DNA from: Chara braunii
Taxonomy: Eukaryota > Streptophyta > Charophyceae > Charales > Characeae
NCBI GenBank assembly: GCA_003427395.1
Contig: BFEA01000536.1
Span: 589,546 to 610,433 of the forward strand
Direction of reading: 5' to 3'
Length of the DNA: 20,888 nucleotides
Positions within the stretch are counted from its first letter, which is position 1. Every line of letters begins with the position of its first letter. The position numbers and the translations under genes are program-made. This document shows, piece after piece, positions 16,592 through 20,888 of this stretch. The notes beneath the pieces were generated by a model, which saw only the letters and a list, made by a program, of their open reading frames with translations, was not told the DNA's origin and did no database searches.

Positions 16592-17140
16592 CTAAGTGTT
16601 TCCCGAGCTAAAGCTCGTAGAGGCCCCAAACTGAGAAGAAGGATATCCACCCTCAGGAGGGATCTTCTGCGAGACCTTCGGGTTCTTGCACTTAACTACG
16701 TATGGCCGTACTCGCCGTAGTTTATGCAAGCACCACGTGACCAGCGGTCCCGCCACACTTCTTGATCCAAGCATGCTCTAACCCAAGCAACTATTTTGTT
16801 TGGGTTAGCGGCCTGCCCCTGACTCCATTGCTGACCGCCCTTGCCACGGCCAGCTGCCTTAGTCTTAACTACTGCGGCGAGGTTGCTACCCTCAACACTT
16901 TCCTCGCCGTCTAACTTTGATCCCTCCACCAGTTCAGAAACATCATCAATCTCAGTTTGATTCCCATCGGAATCAACCATCATCAATCGACTACCCTTCT
17001 TCTTCCACTTTTGAGAAGTCTTCTTCTTTCTTCCTTTCGTAGTAGGGGTTTGAGCACCACCTAGCGTAGCCTCTAAGTCTAAGGCCTTCTTGATGAATGT
17101 CTCAAAAGTGTGATACTCTCGACGAGCCCCACAGGCTAAT
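16592..17140 (-). pseudogene. Gag C-terminal region with degenerate zinc knuckle
   Basis: Continues gag after a stop at 17140. It contains FETFIKKALDLEATLGG, a basic KGRKKKTSQKWKKKGSR stretch, an acidic serine-rich section (16986-16880) and VWRDRWSRGACINYGEYGH, where a C-x2-C-x4-H-x4-C knuckle is expected. The second Cys is Tyr, and the frame shifts right after GHT so that VVKCKNP completes the motif in another frame. RNA binding by this knuckle would be impaired. Confidence 0.7.
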
Positions 17141-17620
17141 TAGTTCCTGATGTTTGTGGGAAGATATCTCAAGAACACGGTCAACAAGACCTGTGGATTG
17201 TACTCCACTCCCGGTACGACCATCAACCGCCTTACGATTGTGGTTAGCTCTCTCACGGACTTGTACTTCCTAGAGTCAAGTCTCAATAGCCCATCAATGG
17301 CAATTTGTGCCTGCTGAGGGTTGTGCCATCGAGCCTCCACTAAATCCATAAAGCTTTCTAGGGTATGGGTCTGCGCCCAATCTCCCATGTTCCTGTCGAA
17401 TCCCTTTGAAGCAACCAATCCTTTTAGCCAGCGAGCTGCTGAATCCTCTAAGTAGGATGCAGCAGTAATCACCTCCTCCTCTACCAATGTCCTCTTTGCC
17501 CTCACCCACACTGACACCGTTCTCAACCACGTGTCGAGAGCCTCATCCTTCTTGTCTCTTGAGAAGGTTGGAGGTGGTTTCAGGGGGGTCTTGGGGGGTC
17601 TTGGGGTACCAAGGTAATTG
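17140..17620 (-). pseudogene. Gag capsid core (Retrotrans_gag-like)
   Basis: Minus frame with PPTFSRDKKDEALDTWLRTV, VWVRAKRTLVEEEVITAASY, LEDSAARWLKGLVASKG, FMDLVEARWHNPQQAQIAID and VRELTTIVRRLM. The helical pattern with W-L near the start and A-R-W-L matches the retrotransposon gag/capsid domain that assembles particles. The frame is out of register with the preceding gag part (shift near 17590-17610) and ends at a stop at 17140. Confidence 0.8.
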
Positions 17621-18459
17621 TTGTCCCGCTGGCGGGACAGGTGGCGACTGTGGTGTAGCTCCAGTCGCTGGACCAGAAGATGAAGAAGCAACAGTCTGAG
17701 ATAGGGTTGTTGATGATGTACCACTTGGTGATGGTCCGGACTGAGCGGCATAGGGCCCTATCATCGCTGAGAATGGCAGCGATGGCAAAACTGTTGGCCT
17801 GATTCCTGGCCTATGCATGACATTCATGATCTGGTCCAAGGTGTCCTGGATTATATCCAGTTTGCTGTCCATGTATGCGTGCATGGACATGATGCTCGCC
17901 TTAAATATCTTTTCAGTATTACTAAGGGTTGAGTCATCTAACCCCTCCAGTGCAACTTTGTCTGCCTCACTACCCTCCAGTCTAACACTCCTGTCTCTAA
18001 TCTCTTTCTCTCTTTTAGTAGCCTGTTTAAGTTCCTCCTTTAGCCTCAAACAAATCCTTTCCACATGCTGGAGCTCCATCTGCTCCCGGGTGTGCGGAGG
18101 CGGCGAACTGAACTGCGAACCCGACATCTGACTAGTGCCAACTCCTGATGTACTGGAGATGGACTGTGAACTGCTCGCATTAAGTGGCATGCCCACAAAC
18201 TCTGACCAGTAGAGTTTGCAGCACAGGTGGCTGAAGAGGTAGCCATTGCTACCGCGCTAGCTGCTGCTGCTGCCAACGCTCGTTCAGCGGCCGCTGCTGC
18301 CTCTCTCGCAGTCTCTAGATTACGGGCCCTTGCTTCGGCCCAAAGCCTTCTCTCGTTTCCTGGTAGTAGAACCTGGAACACAACGGGTATCCTACCGGTC
18401 TCCCATCGTGTCTGCCTCCTATCGTCACTTGTCCCTTCAGCACCCTCTGATCCACTCAT
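17590..18459 (-). pseudogene. Gag N-terminal region
   Basis: The likely start ATG is at 18459, reading MSGSEGAEGTSDDRRQTRW. An Ala-rich helix (AREAAAAAERALAAAAASAV) follows, then a frameshift near 18200 to NASSSQSISSTSGVGTS, HTREQMELQHVERICLRLKE with coiled-coil character (about 18090-17990), SIMSMHAYMDSKLDIIQDTL and a Ser/Pro/Gln-rich linker. A leader of about 1.3 kb separates it from the primer-binding site. Confidence 0.75.
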
Positions 18460-19755
18460 GAGCTAGGTAGACGCTGTCTGCACTAATGTCCTCTTAGGGA
18501 CCTACCGCAGCATGCGTCTGACCGGTTCTAAAAATAAATAAAATAATAAATGTTCGGCGAGTTACCTAGACTACCGGTCACGTGGCATCAACAGCACCTA
18601 CACGGACTGTACACATGTAGTTTACTTCTATCTTGATTAGTTCTGCATAGAAGTTTTGAAAAGAACTGACTATGGTAGATTACAGTCCTACTCTAGGCTG
18701 TCTGTTACGTCTCAGCAGTCTGCCAACCAACTATCAAAATAAAAATAGACTATTGCGAGCAGATGTATGCACAGTGGGTAAAGTAGTGATGTCAAATTGA
18801 GTTCACAATTGGAATCCCCTTCCCCTGTATCCAACGTACCTATGAGCATCATCAAGCGGTAGTGTCTAAGGTGTGCAACCACGGCCCACCCCTGTGCCCA
18901 AGAAGTATGCTTATGACCAGTCCTGCCCTTTGTTTACCCTCACGTGCAACGAGCCTTACGTCTGACTGATCTGGCTGATCAAGAGGCAATTTAAGGACAG
19001 CCCCCGAGAGTCCTCAGGAATTCTTTAACGTCGCAATCAGGACGACGATCACAGCCAGTGGACAGTTCAGACCCCAACCAGCAATATTTGTAGACGGCCT
19101 GGGAGCGTCTACGTAGGACTGGTCAGTCCGCACACCCCTTCTATCAGCGCAGCAAAAAGCCTCAATGGACAAAGCAGCATGGCCTGTGTGTACTACTAAC
19201 CATGGGTTGGCATGGTGACCGTGACCCATGCTTCGACCAGGGCCCTGCAGAGGCACCGCCCTCTCCTGCCAGATGCGCCACCGGGAAGAATGTCGTCTCT
19301 CAAGGTAGAGCGCACAAGACTCCTCACCAAAGAGAGGACACTCAAGTTGGACTCACTTCCTCACGGTAAGAAGAGATTGAGAGGGTAGATAAGAAATGGG
19401 AACAACGTACCTGGAGATAGCTGCCACCAACCACAAATTTCTCACCGATTGGGCCAACGTGCATTTCGATGACCGGTCAATAGCCTCGGTACCACCCACA
19501 ATGCAATGCAGTGCCACCTCAGCCAAAATGCCGCGTCAGCATACTCTCCTCATCATACATACGCCCGCTGTTGCCACAGCTCCCATGCTGTTGCCACAGC
19601 TCCCATGCTGTTGCCACAGCCTTCCAGCGGCCGGCCCCTCTACCTCGGCCCCGCTAATAAAAACCAGCGCCAAAGTATCCTTACTGCACATGAAGCATCG
19701 TCAGCGCACCAAGTAACAATGTCGCCGGTGCCAGGTAAGCGGCGATCACGAACCA
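18460..19755 (-). other. Untranslated leader of the gypsy element
   Basis: Almost 1.3 kb between the PBS and the gag start with no convincing protein on the element strand; open frames here are short and lack motifs. The segment includes an A/T-rich patch (18530-18550) and a short tandem repeat at 19567-19620. It may hold packaging or translation-control signals, which is inference from position only. Confidence 0.6.
19567..19620. repeat. 20-bp tandem repeat in leader
   Basis: The unit gctgttgccacagctcccat is repeated at 19567 and 19587, with a third partial copy at 19607-19620. It lies about 140 bp from the primer-binding site. Confidence 0.9.
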
Positions 19756-19767
19756 GCTCCGATACCA
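19756..19767 (-). promoter_or_regulatory. Primer-binding site, initiator-Met tRNA type
   Basis: In element sense the bases tggtatcggagc follow the 5' LTR terminus by three bases. This is one change from tggtatcagagc, the common plant LTR-retrotransposon site complementary to the 3' end of initiator methionine tRNA, which primes minus-strand DNA synthesis. Confidence 0.88.
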
Positions 19768-19770
19768 AAT

Positions 19771-20871
19771 TGCAAGGAATATGAGTGTGAACGATATACA
19801 GAAAACCAAGTTGCAAGATCACACAGCTGTCCAAGTAGTCGTGTCCCAAGCAGAGAGTACAAAATGCACCGAGAAACCATCCATACAGAGCAATACAATG
19901 AAGTAATGAGCCAATGTTCAAGCCCGTAGGCCACACCAACACAGTATCCAGATTCGCTCTTCTCTGTCTGGCGCCCAGCGCCCAGCCTACTCTACCCGAC
20001 TATCCTACCTACAGCTGGTTCACGCAACAGGCTTACTTCGACTGTCGAAGACCAATGTACATTACTGTCAACACCATAGCCGACCTCTCTTCATGTACCA
20101 GGTACGTATCTCGTCACCCTCAATCAGACCTTGATTACCCCACACTGCGCCTCCTTCCCTGAAGACCACCAGATCGCCTGCTGTATCCCCTGGCGCCAGC
20201 AGCCCGGCTATGGCTGACTGCGCCTCGCTGCCCTGCAGCGCCCCTCCTCACCACTACGCGCCCCGTCAGCGCCTTTGGCAGCAGCGCAGCATCAAGCGAG
20301 AGCGCAGCAGCACTTCTGCATTGCCTGCACTGGCCAGAATGCCTGGCCTGGGCTGCCTCACTTCTTTTATGGAAGTGGCAGCCTCGTGGATGCTGCATGT
20401 GGCCTGGCTGGAAGCTTCCAGTAGCTTCCGGTTGGGCCTCAGACCCTGCGCCCAGGCCCGAGACTACAATTGAGGGTCTGGGCCCTTTCCACTTGGGCAC
20501 GGCCTGAGTCTCCGGACTTGGGCTGTTTGCTGCATCTGTGGAGGGCTCCCAGGCAGGTGCGTAGGCAGTACTGCTTTTCCAAACGCCAGCGGCCTGCTTC
20601 CGAATGTATCGGCCCTGCTTTGTGTGTATGTGCCCAGGCGCAACTGTCAAGGCCTGGGCCAACTGTATGACGCAGCTTAGTGAGGCTCACACGTCTACCC
20701 AACCAACTGGCGTGCTGCAAGAGCCTGAATACCCACATATGGAAATGTCGAATTTTGGCCTCTGACGAATATTCAGGCCCGCTTTCACTTACGGCGGGCA
20801 CTCGGCTTGCTGAGGCCTTAGCCCAGAACATGTGATGTCTGATAGGGCCCCTTGAGGGCTTGTTCCTCACA
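19771..20871 (-). repeat. Right (5') LTR, full length 1101 bp
   Basis: In element sense it begins TGTGAGGAAC at 20871 and ends CCTTGCA at 19771, giving the usual TG...CA termini, with a PBS three bases beyond. Bases 19984-20871 match the left LTR. The final 213 bp (19983-19771) have no counterpart there; the first 73 of these recur at 4643-4715. No clear TATA box is visible just upstream of 19984 in element sense. Confidence 0.88.
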
Positions 20872-20888
20872 AACGGTCCAAAAAAAAA
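20872..20888. other. Flank and terminal A run
   Basis: Seventeen bases outside the right LTR, ending in eight A. Too short to seek a target-site duplication. Confidence 0.7.

Larger units (their letters stand above)
12032..20871 (-). mobile_element. Ty3/gypsy chromovirus LTR retrotransposon, decayed
   Basis: About 8.8 kb in minus orientation. Element order is 5' LTR (19771-20871), PBS (19756-19767), leader, gag (18459-16592), PR (about 16523-15909), RT (15887-15000), RNase H (15020-14560), integrase (14553-13640), C-terminal chromodomain-like region (13407-12961), purine-rich tract, 3' LTR (12032-12919). PR-RT-RH-IN order identifies Metaviridae/gypsy, and the C-terminal region suggests a chromovirus. 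LTR comparison shows about 20 differences in the first 370 aligned bases by eye, indicating an old insertion. The coding region holds many frameshifts and stops. The right flank beyond 20871 is only 17 bases and the left LTR is truncated, so no target-site duplication can be checked. Confidence 0.9.

Noticed and set aside
19396-19784. Plus-strand frames within the leader
   Set aside because: Opposite to the element sense, low-complexity owing to the 20-bp repeat, no domain.

Overview
This is a eukaryotic, transposon-filled intergenic window with no intact host gene that I can support. The coding remnants (Ty3/gypsy chromovirus, a second gypsy lineage, a HARBI1-like transposase, and a Myb/SANT-associated family) together with U6 snRNA copies and long microsatellites suggest a streptophyte, most like a charophyte alga such as Chara. 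That assignment rests on remembered family resemblance, not on a search. Both window edges are homopolymer A runs, as at contig edges.

Layout. 1-2880: simple repeats, clusters of CCGGAC/CTGGAC motifs at about 278-356 and 1036-1152 that may be transposon subterminal repeats, a foldback hairpin (1441-1554), a 50-bp minisatellite (1698-1934) and a 202-bp-spaced duplication (1937-2276). 2883-3830 (minus): a frameshifted C-terminal remnant of the Myb/SANT-associated family. 4016-4137: a second long hairpin. 4586-4715: a chimera of the 5' half of U6 snRNA and a 73-bp piece of LTR leader. 4721-6500 (plus): a decayed gypsy protease-RT-RNase H fragment. 6500-8500: low-complexity and short tandem repeats, plus a U6 pseudogene on the minus strand (8187-8283). 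8502-8840 (minus): a Pro/Tyr-rich remnant that may be the N-terminus of the Myb/SANT-associated family. 9530-11000 (minus): a PIF/Harbinger transposase pseudogene. 11180-11823 (plus): the C-terminal part of a gypsy gag with a CCHC knuckle. 12032-20871 (minus): a nearly complete but dead Ty3/gypsy chromovirus. Its parts are the right (5') LTR 19771-20871, PBS 19756-19767, a 1.3-kb leader, gag, PR, RT, RNase H, integrase, a C-terminal chromodomain-like region, and a left (3') LTR 12032-12919 that lacks 213 bp.

How it fits together. The large minus-strand element carries every domain needed for a gypsy life cycle, but gag, RT, RNase H and integrase are split by frameshifts, stops and small deletions, and the protease has lost its catalytic motif. 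The Harbinger transposase and the two Myb/SANT-family remnants lie on the same strand and may be pieces of one two-gene DNA transposon later split by insertions. The most unusual locus is the U6/LTR-leader chimera at 4586-4715. Its LTR-derived part ends at the same base where the left LTR of the large element begins, which points to a functional boundary, probably U3/R (the transcription start).
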